Positions 1-7,822 are shown, numbered from the stretch's first letter. The stretch: 18,580 nucleotides of DNA from an uncultured Asticcacaulis sp. (GCA_946482045.1 CAMLPZ010000049.1:1-18580), one strand, 5' to 3'. The notes: generated from the letters alone by a model not told the origin. Program-made: numbers and translations.

Positions 1-52
1 CGCCGTCGCTATTGCTATCGCAATTACCTGGTGGGCTGATTGAGTCTCGAAC

Positions 53-706
53 CTAGCGGCAATAGGCGCGGAGCGCCTCCGGCCGGGTCAAGGCAATGCG
101 ATGCGGATCCGCCATTTGGATAAGGCCCGATCTGCGCAGCTTGGTCAGTACCCGTGAGACCGTTTCGACCGTCAGGCCGAGATAGTCCGCTATGTCACCG
201 CGCATCATGGGCAAGCGGACAACGCCGCGATTTCCCGGCGATTGACGCTCCGCCATTTCGACCAGGAAGGTTGTTACGCGTTCGACGGCGCTTTGGCGGG
301 TAAGTGTCACAAGGTGATCATTCGTGCGCCGCAAAAGGGATGCGGCCAGGAACAGGCGCGCGGCATTGCAGTCGTCACCCTTACCGCATGGCAAGGCGCG
401 CAAGCCGGTCGGGGCAAGCGTGTCGGCTTGAAAACCCTGACGGCCCTGGTCCAGCAAGCCGAAGACGTCTCCGGAAAAAAGGAAGTCGCACACCTGACGC
501 TGCCCGTCACAATGGATATGGTAGAGGCGCACAATGCCAAACAGCACCTCGTACAACTGGTCCTCACCTTCGACATTTGGAAAAACAGTCTCGCCCGTAC
601 CAAAGCGAAGCACAGGGGCGAAAGCTGAGGGCGGGATTTTGGGTGAAGGCTCAGAGCGTGGCTGTACAGCTGTGAGTGGGTTTTGGGCAAGTGTGGCGGC
701 AATCAT
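53..706 (-). CDS. fixK: FixK-type Crp/Fnr transcriptional activator
   Basis: A 217-aa Crp/Fnr family regulator. Residues about 30-125 form the cyclic-nucleotide-binding-like beta-roll, followed by the dimer helix (about 128-153) and a winged helix-turn-helix (about 169-197). The recognition helix carries E181, S184 and R185, the E-x-x-S-R pattern that in FNR and FixK reads TTGAT half sites. The N-terminal cysteine cluster that binds 4Fe-4S in FNR/FnrN is absent, so it should not sense oxygen directly, as in FixK. I chose the ATG at 706 because GGAGGG lies five bases upstream; a longer frame from 775 would run through a FixJ-site-like sequence. It follows fixJ on the same strand after about 100 bases, which fits the FixJ-to-FixK cascade. 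Its likely targets are the TTGAT-N4-ATCAA boxes elsewhere in this window. An FnrN-like or other Crp/Fnr subgroup remains possible. Confidence 0.88.
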   Translation of the reverse strand: MIAATLAQNPLTAVQPRSEPSPKIPPSAFAPVLRFGTGETVFPNVEGEDQLYEVLFGIVRLYHIHCDGQRQVCDFLFSGDVFGLLDQGRQGFQADTLAPTGLRALPCGKGDDCNAARLFLAASLLRRTNDHLVTLTRQSAVERVTTFLVEMAERQSPGNRGVVRLPMMRGDIADYLGLTVETVSRVLTKLRRSGLIQMADPHRIALTRPEALRAYCR

Positions 707-774
707 GGCACCCTCCGTTTCCGTGATCCCGTTTATGGAACCTGGCCAGCGCGAAGACCATTCAGGACTTGCCA

Positions 775-791
775 CTAGGGGAAGTCCCGTA
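775..791 (-). promoter_or_regulatory. candidate FixJ binding site upstream of fixK
   Basis: On the minus strand this reads TACGGGACTTCCCCTAG. It resembles FixJ sites of rhizobial fixK/nifA promoters as I remember them (a TACG half, then TTCCC-N-TAG). It lies about 70-85 bases upstream of the fixK ATG, inside the fixJ-fixK gap. The consensus is recalled, not computed, so this is tentative. Confidence 0.35.
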
Positions 792-809
792 ATCCGGGTC
801 GACTAAGCG

Positions 810-1424
810 TCAGGACGGTTGACGCGCGCCGACGACCATTCGCACCAGCTCTGGAAGGCTGCGCGCTTTCAGCTTCGCCATCATGTTTGCGCGATGAATT
901 TCGACAGTCCTGACGCTAATTCCGAGATTGAAGGCAATCAGCTTGTTAGGAAGCCCGTTCATAACGCCCTCTAACACGTCACGCTCGCGCTTCGTGAGGG
1001 TATCGAGCCGTGCGGTTACGTCGCCTGGATCCGGGGCGTCGCCGTCTTCGTTGGAAAGGCGCGCGCAGGCGCGCTCGACCGCCCGCAGCAGGTTATGGTC
1101 CGCAAATGGCTTTTCCAGAAAGTCCACGGCGCCGTTACGCATGGCCGAGACGGCTGTTTGGACATCGCCATGGCCGGTGATCATAAGCACGGGCAAATGG
1201 GAATTCTTGGCCTTCAACTCCTGGAGCAAGGTGAGGCCGTCGATCTCCGGCATTTGCAAATCGGTGATGACGCAGGCGTTTTTCTCGCCGTCCAATCGGG
1301 ACAAAAAGGTTTGGCAACTGTCGTGGGTAGCAACGGCGTAGCCGGCGCTCATCAGAAGAAAGGCCAGGGATTGACGATCGGCGTCATCGTCGTCGACCAC
1401 ATGAACGAGATAGCTTGTGTTCAT
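810..1424 (-). CDS. fixJ: FixJ-type two-component response regulator
   Basis: A 204-aa response regulator with an N-terminal receiver domain (about 5-120) and a C-terminal LuxR/GerE helix-turn-helix (about 140-200). The receiver has the acidic cluster D11-D14, phosphoacceptor D55 (in VITDLQMP), T83 (in MITGHGD) and K105 (in EKPF), matching FixJ closely. The output domain has the T-x-R-E-R-D-V-L and V-R-T-V-E-I-H-R signatures. The ATG at 1424 is preferred over a frame open to 1517 because GGGAG sits at SD distance and the receiver begins right after it. FixJ proteins are phosphorylated by the haem kinase FixL and activate fixK; fixK follows directly here. No histidine kinase gene is in the window, so the partner must be encoded elsewhere. 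Other NarL/FixJ-family roles (such as NodW or TodT type) cannot be excluded. Confidence 0.88.
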   Translation of the reverse strand: MNTSYLVHVVDDDDADRQSLAFLLMSAGYAVATHDSCQTFLSRLDGEKNACVITDLQMPEIDGLTLLQELKAKNSHLPVLMITGHGDVQTAVSAMRNGAVDFLEKPFADHNLLRAVERACARLSNEDGDAPDPGDVTARLDTLTKRERDVLEGVMNGLPNKLIAFNLGISVRTVEIHRANMMAKLKARSLPELVRMVVGARQPS

Positions 1425-1631
1425 AAATCCGCTCCCAGCGTAGTCCGCCGTGGTGGGCGGTGCTAACCCAATAATCGACGCACCTTTGCTACGCCGCGAA
1501 ATGTTGCATATGCCCAACTACTGATGTCTGCGCGTGACACGCCAAATGTCGTTTCAAGGTGCTTCAAATCGATTGCGCGATGAGGAGCGCCTTTGAACCG
1601 CACATAACTCGCCTTATAGGTGAATGCCATT

Positions 1632-1657
1632 AGCAAATTGGACTAACTCCATTTGCT
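1632..1657. repeat. imperfect inverted repeat in the fixJ/crp gap
   Basis: AGCAAAT (1632-1638) pairs with ATTTGCT (1651-1657), extended inwards by TGGA/TCCA with one bulged base around a CTAAC centre. It lies in the divergent gap about 210 bases upstream of fixJ. It could be an operator or an RNA stem-loop; no function is assigned. Confidence 0.35.
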
Positions 1658-1780
1658 GACTTCAGATTTTTGTGAACTGTTCGAAGACGGGAAGGTGCAA
1701 CCTTAAGGGGCGCTGGCTTGCAAACGGTTGTGGTAACTAAGTTTTTTGCGGCGATGTGAAAGTGCGCAAGTCAAAACCTG

Positions 1781-1796
1781 CGGCAACATGTTGCCG
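1781..1796. repeat. perfect 16-bp palindrome CGGCAACATGTTGCCG
   Basis: A perfect dyad in the 499-base gap between divergent fixJ and the Crp/Fnr gene at 1924. It looks like a binding site for a dimeric regulator. No match to a known operator is claimed. Confidence 0.5.
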
Positions 1797-1816
1797 ACAA
1801 TCAATCACCCTCATTG

Positions 1817-1827
1817 TACGAAGCGTA
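1817..1827. promoter_or_regulatory. operator-like motif copy 1 (TACGAAGCGTA)
   Basis: An 11-bp dyad, TACGA-A-GCGTA in form, about 97 bases upstream of the Crp/Fnr start at 1924. The same motif with one changed base recurs 54 bases downstream (1871-1881), about five helical turns away. Two phased copies upstream of a regulator gene suggest a real operator, possibly for autoregulation. Confidence 0.45.
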
Positions 1828-1870
1828 CGAACTTTTTCAAATTCTACAATGGCTTCGCATTGAGGTCTTA

Positions 1871-1881
1871 TACGAATCGTA
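1871..1881. promoter_or_regulatory. operator-like motif copy 2 (TACGAATCGTA)
   Basis: A perfect dyad (TACGA-A-TCGTA), the second copy of the motif at 1817-1827. It ends 43 bases before the ATG at 1924, so it would sit near or just downstream of a promoter for that gene. Confidence 0.45.
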
Positions 1882-1923
1882 AAGGGTATCCGGACTTTCC
1901 TGACGCTCAACCAAACGTCCGCT

Positions 1924-2640
1924 ATGTCTACGGTTCCGCAATCTGAGGTGGGCAACCGCATCCTCTCAAGCCTCCATGTCGATGACTTCCGGCATCTGGA
2001 GCAAGGGTTGGAGCGTGTCGAGTTGCCTGCGCGACACGAGCTTGAGACGGCCGGACGGCGCATCAAGTCGATCTGCTTCCTCGAGGAGGGGCTGGCATCC
2101 GTGGTGGCGGTCTCCAGGCCGAGCGGAAGGCAGGCCGAGGTCGGGCTGGTAGGCAGCGAAGGCGTCACCGGCTTTTCGCTGATTCACGGCATCGACCACG
2201 CCCCCTACAACGTGTTCATGCAAGCGCCGGGCTGGGGCTATGTCGTTCCAGCCGATGTCCTGCGAAAGCTCCTCGAAGCCAATCGGCGGCTCCAGGCCTT
2301 TCTGCTGCGTTTCAGCTATGTTTTTCATGTCCAGGCAGGTGGCGCCGTGCTCGCCAATGCCACGGCCAGTATCGAAGAACGCCTCTGCCGTTGGTTACTG
2401 ATGACCCACGACCGAATACGGGGCGACGAATTGCACATCACCCATGAATTCTTTTCCGTAATGCTGGGTATTCGCCGTCCCGGCATTACGATTGGACTGC
2501 GCCGCCTCGAAACCGAAGGGCTCATCGCCTTGCGCCGCGGGGTGACGGTCATCGTCGATCGCGAAGGCTTGATCGCGCGCGCCAATGGCATGTACGGCAA
2601 GCCAGAAGCCGAATATGAGCGTGTATTCCCGTCAGCATAA
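1924..2640 (+). CDS. Crp/Fnr family transcriptional regulator (non-FNR specificity)
   Basis: A 238-aa Crp/Fnr regulator. The effector-binding roll covers about residues 15-125, the dimer helix about 128-160 and the winged helix-turn-helix about 174-202. Unlike the FixK at 53-706, the recognition region reads R-R-P-G-I-T-I-G-L-R-R-L, with no E-x-x-S-R, so it should not bind TTGAT boxes. There is no N-terminal cysteine cluster, and only isolated cysteines are visible (C51, C155), so an iron-sulfur cluster is unlikely. No clear Shine-Dalgarno precedes the ATG at 1924, but downstream starts are no better and the N-terminus fits the family length. It is divergent from fixJ and converges on the phasin gene with a 12-base gap. 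Its ligand and targets are unknown; the TACGAA motifs upstream are candidates for its own operator. Confidence 0.85.
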   Translation: MSTVPQSEVGNRILSSLHVDDFRHLEQGLERVELPARHELETAGRRIKSICFLEEGLASVVAVSRPSGRQAEVGLVGSEGVTGFSLIHGIDHAPYNVFMQAPGWGYVVPADVLRKLLEANRRLQAFLLRFSYVFHVQAGGAVLANATASIEERLCRWLLMTHDRIRGDELHITHEFFSVMLGIRRPGITIGLRRLETEGLIALRRGVTVIVDREGLIARANGMYGKPEAEYERVFPSA

Positions 2641-2652
2641 ACACGTATGGCC

Positions 2653-3102
2653 TTATTTCGCCGCTTGCCGGACCGGGACCCGACGGGTGCCTGAGCCGGT
2701 GGACGCTGTCGCAGCCGGTGACGTCAGACTCGTCTTCCACGTTTCGAAAAGATCCGAATAGATCCGTCCGCACGCGTCTAAAGCTGCGTTGACGGCATCA
2801 AAGGTCTGGGTCTGCAATTTCACCATGTCGCTGGGGGATCGGCAGGTCAGGCCTGTGTGACCGAGGTCGATGAGGTGCGCGGTCGAAATCGCGCATGCTT
2901 CGACGCCATCCTTGCACACCTGCGACAGCAGCCGTGTGGTGTCGTGGCCTCGCCTGGCCAGAACCGCCAGGCCGTCGGAATAGGTCGCTGCATAATCGGC
3001 GGCAATCCGATCGAGAGGATCGTTCCGGCTGTTCGTCAAGATGTCCATTTTCGCCTGCGGGCGGGGAGCATTCTCGCTTGTGGTGCTGTCTTCGGAGGGC
3101 AT
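2653..3102 (-). CDS. phasin family protein
   Basis: A 149-aa, mostly helical protein with the look of Phasin_2-type proteins: amphipathic helices over about residues 20-125 (including D-P-L-D-R-I-A, A-H-L-I-D-L and Q-T-Q-T-F-D-A-V) and a short Ala/Thr/Ser-rich tail. Phasins coat polyhydroxyalkanoate granules in the cytoplasm and control granule number and size. The ATG at 3102 is chosen over one at 3132 because AAAGGA lies about eight bases upstream. In addition, a promoter predicted from the FNR/FixK box at 3162-3175 would start transcription near 3127, downstream of the longer start. No PHA synthase or depolymerase is in the window. The gene appears to be transcribed alone. Strict identification as a granule phasin, rather than a phasin-like stress protein, is uncertain. 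Confidence 0.75.
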   Translation of the reverse strand: MPSEDSTTSENAPRPQAKMDILTNSRNDPLDRIAADYAATYSDGLAVLARRGHDTTRLLSQVCKDGVEACAISTAHLIDLGHTGLTCRSPSDMVKLQTQTFDAVNAALDACGRIYSDLFETWKTSLTSPAATASTGSGTRRVPVRQAAK

Positions 3103-3134
3103 GGGGCGGTCCTTTCGAGTGACGGATTTCACGC

Positions 3135-3175
3135 AGTTTACGCCCTGGCAATGACGTGGGTTTGATTCCGATCAA
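3135..3175 (-). promoter_or_regulatory. FNR/FixK-dependent promoter of the phasin gene
   Basis: A perfect box TTGAT-N4-ATCAA lies at 3162-3175. On the minus strand a -10-like TAAACT (3135-3140) starts 29 bases from the box centre, the spacing of a class II FNR promoter with the box at -41.5. The predicted transcript start is near 3127, giving a 5' leader of about 25 bases before the phasin ATG. Confidence 0.75.
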
Positions 3176-3205
3176 CTCGTTCCCGGTATCGTGCCCTGAT
3201 CCACA

Positions 3206-5780
3206 TCAACGGCTGGACGGGTGCCGCGGTAGCCGACCACGCAAGTGATGCCGTCGCCGTTCGTAGGCGAAGAACGCGCGTTTGGCCGCTTCGGTCGTTG
3301 CGAGATAGACGAGCGTAATCCCGAGTAGCCCCCCGACGGTCGGAAAGGGCAAGGGAACGAAGCCCAGCCACTGGGCGACGGGGCTATAGGGCAGGGCGAC
3401 CGCAACCACGGCTGTCACTGCACTCAGCCTGGTCAGCCAGCGGCCGGGGCGGTCCGACCAGAACGGTTTGCGGGTGCGGATGATAAACACGATGGCAATT
3501 TCTGTGAGCAGGGATTCCACAAACCATCCTGTCTGGAAAGGTGCGGGGGCTGCGTCCGCCATGTGAAACAGAAAGACAAATGTCACGACGTCGAAAAATG
3601 TGCTGATCAGGTCGAAGCAGATCATGAACCGGCTGACGAACCCGATGTCCCATCGCCGGGGTGACCGCAGGGCGCCCGGCTCGACATGATCGGCGGCAAT
3701 GGCCATCGCGGGAATATCGGACAGAAGATTGTTCAGGAGTATCTGCTTTGGCAGAAGCGGAAGGAAAGGCAGGAATATCGAAGCCAGCGCCATGCTGATC
3801 ATATTGCCGAAATTTGCGCTGGTCGTGATCGAAATGTATTTCAGTGTGTTCGCGAAGGTTTGGCGGCCGTTGCGAATGCCGGTCAGAAGAACCCCGAGAT
3901 CCTGTTGCAGGAGAACCATATCCGCCGCCTCGCGGGCCACCTCTACGGCATTGTTTACCGAAATGCCGATGTCGGCTTCGACGAGGGCCGGCGCGTCGTT
4001 GATGCCATCGCCCATATAGCCGACGACGTGTCCCGCCTGGCGGAGGGCCGCAATGATTCGCTCCTTTTGACTGGGCCCGATCTCAGCGAAGATATCGGTT
4101 CTGGCCGCCGCGGCGAACAGCGCGTCCAGCGACATGCCGTCGAGCGCGTCTCCCGTGAGCACCTTGGGTGGCAGACCAATCAGTTCGCCCGTATGTGCGG
4201 CGATGTAGCGGTTGTCGCCGGAAATAATCTTCAGGCGGATGCCGCGCGAGGCCAAGGTCGTCACCATGTGGGTTATGCCGGACTTCAACGGGTCGAGGAA
4301 CAGCAGAAAGCCGTTGAGGAGCATGCGGCATTCCGCTGACCGCTCGACGGCCATCCCGTCAGGCAAGATGCGCGTGGCCACGGCCAGCACACGAAAACCT
4401 TGCCGGCTCCAGGCTTGGAAACGGGCATCGATTTCCATACGCCTTACGTCCGTCAGCGGCTGGGGACCGGCCGTCCCAGCGATGTCGGTGCAGACCTCAA
4501 GCACGTTGGCCACGGCGCCCTTGCAGATAAGCACGCGCTGATCCTGCGATAGAATCGCCACGGACAGCCGCTTGCGATGAAAATCGTAGGGGATTTCTCC
4601 GCATTTGATGGCACGGGTCGCCTCGGGGCCGGCCTCAAGGATGGCGGAATCAAGCGGGTTGGCGAGGCCACTTTGCAAGGCCGCATTGTCGCGTGCCAGC
4701 GTCAGGACCGCCTCCGAGGTCTCGCCGAAAGCGTCATAGGCGGCATGCAGTGCAACATGTCCTTCCGTCAGCGTTCCGGTCTTGTCGGTACACAGGACCG
4801 TCATGCTGCCGAGGTTCTCGATCGCTTCGAGGCGACGGACAATCACTCCGTCCCTGGCCATCCGGCGCGCGCCTCTCGCCAGGGTAACGCTGACGATGGC
4901 CGGCAGGAGCTCGGGTGTTATGCCGACGGCGAGCGCGACACTGAACAACAGGGAGTCGATGACGGGGCGCTGGAGCAGGAGGTTTGCAGCCAGAACCCCC
5001 AACCACGAGGACCGTCATGATCTGCGTCATGAGAACCCCAAACTGCCGCAGGCCGCGCGCGAAGTCCGTTTCGGGGATCTGCCGTTCCAGGCTGGCGGCG
5101 ATGCCGGCAAATTCCGTATCGCGACCTGTACACGCCACGAGCATGCGGCCTGTTCCGCTGCGGACCGAGGTGCCGGCAAACAAGGCATTGCTGCGTTTGC
5201 TGACGGGAGCGTCGGGGGCGCTTACGCCTGGGGTCTTCAGCGTGGGAAAGGTTTCGCCCGTCAAGTCGGCTTCGCTGACGTTCAGGTCGCAGGTCTCCAG
5301 CACGACACCATCGGCCGGTATAAGCGCACCCGCCCGCAGGCAGACAAGGTCGCCCGGGACGACGTCTTCCGCCGGCAGGTCCAGCGTCTCGCCGCCACGG
5401 ATGACGCTCACCCGGTAAGCCAGCTGGTGCTGAAGCGCCTGCATCGCACGCGAAGCGCTCCATTCCTGCGAAAAGCCGATCGTGCAACTGAGGACCAGGA
5501 TCACAATGATGATCAGGGCTTCGTGGGGCTCTCCGGACACGGCGGCAACGACCGCCGCCGCCAGGAGAATCAGCATCAAGGGGCTGGAGAACTGGCGGAG
5601 GAAAAGGCGCACGCCGCGGGTGCGGTTCGCAGGCGCGATTCGATTGGGTCCGTGGAGAACGAGACGCTCTGCCGCCGTGCGCGGCGCCAACCCGTTTTCG
5701 CTGCTTGACAACGCAGAGGCTAGCTCCGACGCCGGCCGGGTCCAAAAGGGCGGAGCCCCGGCGGACAGAGGATCTGTCAT
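3206..5780 (-). pseudogene. mgtA: magnesium-type P-type ATPase (MgtA/MgtB-like), split by a one-base frameshift
   Basis: A P3B-like ATPase, the family that imports Mg2+ across the inner membrane. It is encoded in two frames: the N-terminal part from the ATG at 5780, and the C-terminal part open from about 5002 to the stop at 3206. Removing one G from the run at 4996-5000 joins them into an 857-aa protein of normal family length. In the joined numbering: cation-ATPase N-terminal segment and first membrane helices (about 60-105), actuator TGE at 174-176, GITPELLP in the next membrane helix, phosphorylation site D332 in DKTGTLT, K-G-A nucleotide-binding motif, GDGINDAPAL hinge at about 590-599, and C-terminal membrane helices. 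The ATG at 5780 lies one base after the stop of the upstream gene, with AGGA as SD, so translation is coupled. Both halves look intact, so a sequencing error or recoding is as possible as a recent mutation. Confidence 0.85.
4996..5000 (-). other. frameshift site in the P-type ATPase gene (run of five G on the coding strand)
   Basis: The upstream frame reads L-V-V up to this run; the downstream frame continues V-L-A-A-N-L. Dropping one G joins them as V-V-G-V-L-A-A-N with no other change. The site is in the membrane stretch just before GITPELLP. Confidence 0.85.
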
Positions 5781-5781
5781 G

Positions 5782-6309
5782 TTAATCCTGCGGCCCCTCC
5801 CGGGCCGGCCAATGGTGGCTCAGCCGGTCGGCGAGGTCTGTCGCATTAAGCGCTGTGAAATCCTTGTCGATTTCCAGGAAGAGACTGTCGCGCACGCCTT
5901 GGCCGTAATGCGAACGCAACATGCCAAGAAAGTGGGGTGGCGCGACCACGGCAAGGCGATCGAAGCGCCTGGCAGCGAACGCCGTGTTCAACTGATCGGC
6001 CACCCGCTTGGCAAGCTCCATCTTGCTTCGCGATCTCGGATCGGGCTGCACTTCCGGTGCGTGGCGGAGCGCACCGACACTCTCGAACACAAGCCCAGGC
6101 GGATGATGTCGACCCGTGGTAATCGGCTCTGCCATCGCGCCGAGGCCGGGAATGGGCTCCAGCGTCCAGGTTTCGATCTCATCCGTCCTGGGCGCGGACG
6201 GATCGATGCGGCTCCCAGGCTTTCGAGCGAATATCCGGGCCTGATGTCCGTCGGCAACGACAACCCATGTTTTGGTGGCATGGTGGGGAAGGGGGGGCGA
6301 GTTTGTCAT
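5782..6309 (-). CDS. Host_attach family protein (possible release-factor-like fold)
   Basis: A 175-aa protein of the Host_attach family, named for proteins required for attachment to host cells. It has the N-terminal strand T-W-V-V-V-A-D-G and R-I-F, a basic central helix, and the C-terminal signature F-D-R-L-A-V-V-A-P-P followed by L-G-M-L-R. From memory, this family belongs to a wider group of bacterial proteins related to archaeal/eukaryotic release factor eRF1, which would suggest work on stalled ribosomes rather than adhesion; that is inference. No signal peptide or membrane segment is visible, so it should be cytoplasmic. The SD (GAGGA) overlaps the stop of the SDR gene, eight bases upstream, and its own stop is one base from the ATPase ATG, so it is the middle gene of a coupled operon. 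A divergent relative lies at 7220-7780. Confidence 0.8.
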   Translation of the reverse strand: MTNSPPLPHHATKTWVVVADGHQARIFARKPGSRIDPSAPRTDEIETWTLEPIPGLGAMAEPITTGRHHPPGLVFESVGALRHAPEVQPDPRSRSKMELAKRVADQLNTAFAARRFDRLAVVAPPHFLGMLRSHYGQGVRDSLFLEIDKDFTALNATDLADRLSHHWPAREGPQD

Positions 6310-6317
6310 TTTGGTCC

Positions 6318-7085
6318 TCAGCGCGCGGTGTAGCCGCCGTCAATCACAAATTCGGCCCCGGTCACGAACTTGCTTTCGTCAGAGGCGAGATAAACGATGG
6401 CCCAGCCGACATCGTTCGGTTCGCCGATGCGTCCGAGCGGATGAAGCTTTGCCGCTTCGCTGCGGAACACGTCGACCCCGGCCTCGCTCTCCTGCGCGAC
6501 CTGATGCACCATGTTTGTCCAGATATAGCCGGGATGAATGGAGTTCACGCGGATATGATCAGGGGCGTAAAGCATAGCATCCGTCTTGGTCATCAGGCGG
6601 ACGGCGCCCTTGGAGGCATGATAGGGCGGGCTATCCGGCGCGCCGATCAGGCCATAGATCGACGACAGATTAATGATGGAGCCACCGTGCCCCTTGCGCA
6701 TGTAGGGGATGACGTGCTTGGTGCAGAAGAACACGCCCTTGACATTGACGTCCATCACCGCGTCCCATTCGTCTTCGGTGACTTCGTGCGTAGGCTTGTT
6801 GACCCCGGCGATGCCGGCATTGTTGACCAGGATATCAATGCTGCCGAGGGCCGAAACAATATTGGCGAATGTGTCCTTGACCTTGCCTTCGCTGGCCGTG
6901 TTCAGCACCCAAAGATGCGCGCGGCCGCCAGCTTCACGGATGTCGGCCGCCACCTTTTCGCCGGCCTGGTCGATATCGCAGATGGCGATTGTTGCGCCCT
7001 CGCTCGCCAGCAGCCGGCAGGCGGCCTCACCTATTCCGGTCGCCCCGCCGGTGACGATGGCGACCTTGCCCTTGACCCTGTCCAT
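6318..7085 (-). CDS. SDR family NAD(P)-dependent oxidoreductase
   Basis: A 255-aa classical short-chain dehydrogenase/reductase. The Rossmann motif T-G-G-A-T-G-I-G is at about 12-19, D37 after the second strand suggests NAD(H) preference, N-N-A-G is at about 88-91, and the catalytic S141/S142, Y155 and K159 (Y-H-A-S-K) are present. The C-terminus has the usual V-T-G-A-E-F-V-I-D-G-G-Y. It resembles cyclopentanol/glucose dehydrogenase-like SDRs, but the substrate cannot be read from sequence. The ATG at 7085 is preceded by GGGAG and AGGA. It is the first gene of the operon with the Host_attach protein and the P-type ATPase, and is transcribed from the FNR/FixK-type promoter at 7120-7160. Confidence 0.9.
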   Translation of the reverse strand: MDRVKGKVAIVTGGATGIGEAACRLLASEGATIAICDIDQAGEKVAADIREAGGRAHLWVLNTASEGKVKDTFANIVSALGSIDILVNNAGIAGVNKPTHEVTEDEWDAVMDVNVKGVFFCTKHVIPYMRKGHGGSIINLSSIYGLIGAPDSPPYHASKGAVRLMTKTDAMLYAPDHIRVNSIHPGYIWTNMVHQVAQESEAGVDVFRSEAAKLHPLGRIGEPNDVGWAIVYLASDESKFVTGAEFVIDGGYTAR

Positions 7086-7119
7086 GATCCTGCTCCCGGA
7101 TGCTGTTTCGGATCGTCAC

Positions 7120-7160
7120 AGTTTATCGCACGCGTCCCCACGTAATTTGATCCTGGTCAA
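7120..7160 (-). promoter_or_regulatory. FNR/FixK-type promoter of the SDR operon, possibly bidirectional
   Basis: The box TTGAT-CCTG-GTCAA (7147-7160, one mismatch) is followed on the minus strand by TAAACT at 7120-7125. Hexamer and spacing are the same as in the phasin promoter. The predicted start near 7112 gives a 27-base leader to the SDR gene. On the plus strand a weaker TAGTTT lies at the same distance towards the gene at 7220, so one box may serve both directions. Confidence 0.7.
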
Positions 7161-7219
7161 GCCGCCCGCCCGCCGACGTCCTAGTTTACGGTTATTAACC
7201 TTTTGCTAGGGAGTTCCTC

Positions 7220-7780
7220 ATGATGCACGTGGCAACCAACTATATTGAAATGGCGCGATCAGTGGCGCTTGAGCCCTTCAGCGCGGACGGGGCGAAGGCC
7301 ATGCCGGTGACGTGGGTGGTGTGCATCACGGCGCGTGAGGCCCGGGTACTTTCCCGGACTGTCGCGGATATCAGTGACCGGTTTCCGGGGACGATGGACT
7401 CCTGGCGCGGGCGAACCGCGTGGTGGCTTGAGCCGGAGGCCGGGATGCAATTGGGCGTTTACCGTGAGCCAAGGGGTCACTGTCCCGAGGTCGAAGGCCA
7501 ACTGGCGCGACTGATCGGCCCACTTTTGAACCTGTCGAAAGCCGCGGGACATCTCGACCAACTGGTAACGGTCGCACATCCTGAGACACGCAGTTGTCTA
7601 TCGCACTATCTGAACTTTGCCACGCGGGCTTGCATTATCGCGGAATTGAATTTGCCCGAGGACGACAGTCCGGCGGGTTTGCAAAACTGGCTGTCTGCTC
7701 AATTGCCGGCGACTTTTCCAGCGGACTCGTGCTTTCCACTGGATCTGCCGCCGAGGCCCGCAAACGCACCGGCCGCGTAG
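7220..7780 (+). CDS. divergent Host_attach-like protein
   Basis: A 186-aa protein that I would first call hypothetical, but it can be aligned by eye with the Host_attach protein at 5782-6309. Both have T-W-V-V near the start of the domain, A-R-V/I shortly after, and near the C-terminus D-Q/R-L-V-x-V-A-x-P followed by a L-x-S-H-Y segment. The basic middle part of the classical family is shortened and replaced by a Trp/Pro-rich stretch (about residues 55-95). An AGGGAG Shine-Dalgarno lies six bases before the ATG at 7220. It is divergent from the SDR operon and shares the FNR-type box at 7147-7160. No signal peptide or membrane helix is seen. It converges on the LuxR gene. The function is unknown; the family link is by pattern only. 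Confidence 0.65.
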   Translation: MMHVATNYIEMARSVALEPFSADGAKAMPVTWVVCITAREARVLSRTVADISDRFPGTMDSWRGRTAWWLEPEAGMQLGVYREPRGHCPEVEGQLARLIGPLLNLSKAAGHLDQLVTVAHPETRSCLSHYLNFATRACIIAELNLPEDDSPAGLQNWLSAQLPATFPADSCFPLDLPPRPANAPAA

Positions 7781-7822
7781 ATGAAAGGACGCTCGGTCTA
7801 TGATTGACAACTCGCCGGGGCG

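Noticed and set aside
1..60. Minus strand shows GGTTCGAGACT followed by a CCACCA-like end, recalling a tRNA 3' part.
   Set aside because: The T-stem does not pair (CTAGG against CTCAA), no other arms are found, and it overlaps the end of fixK.
707..775. Longer fixK reading frame starting at 775.
   Set aside because: No SD at 775, a strong GGAGGG before the ATG at 706, and the extra part covers the FixJ-site-like sequence.
901..960. TTGAA-GGCA-ATCAG inside fixJ as a possible FNR box.
   Set aside because: Two mismatches and located within coding sequence.
5482..6333. Long plus-strand frame opposite the ATPase and Host_attach genes.
   Set aside because: It is antisense to genes with clear family motifs and has arginine-rich shadow composition.
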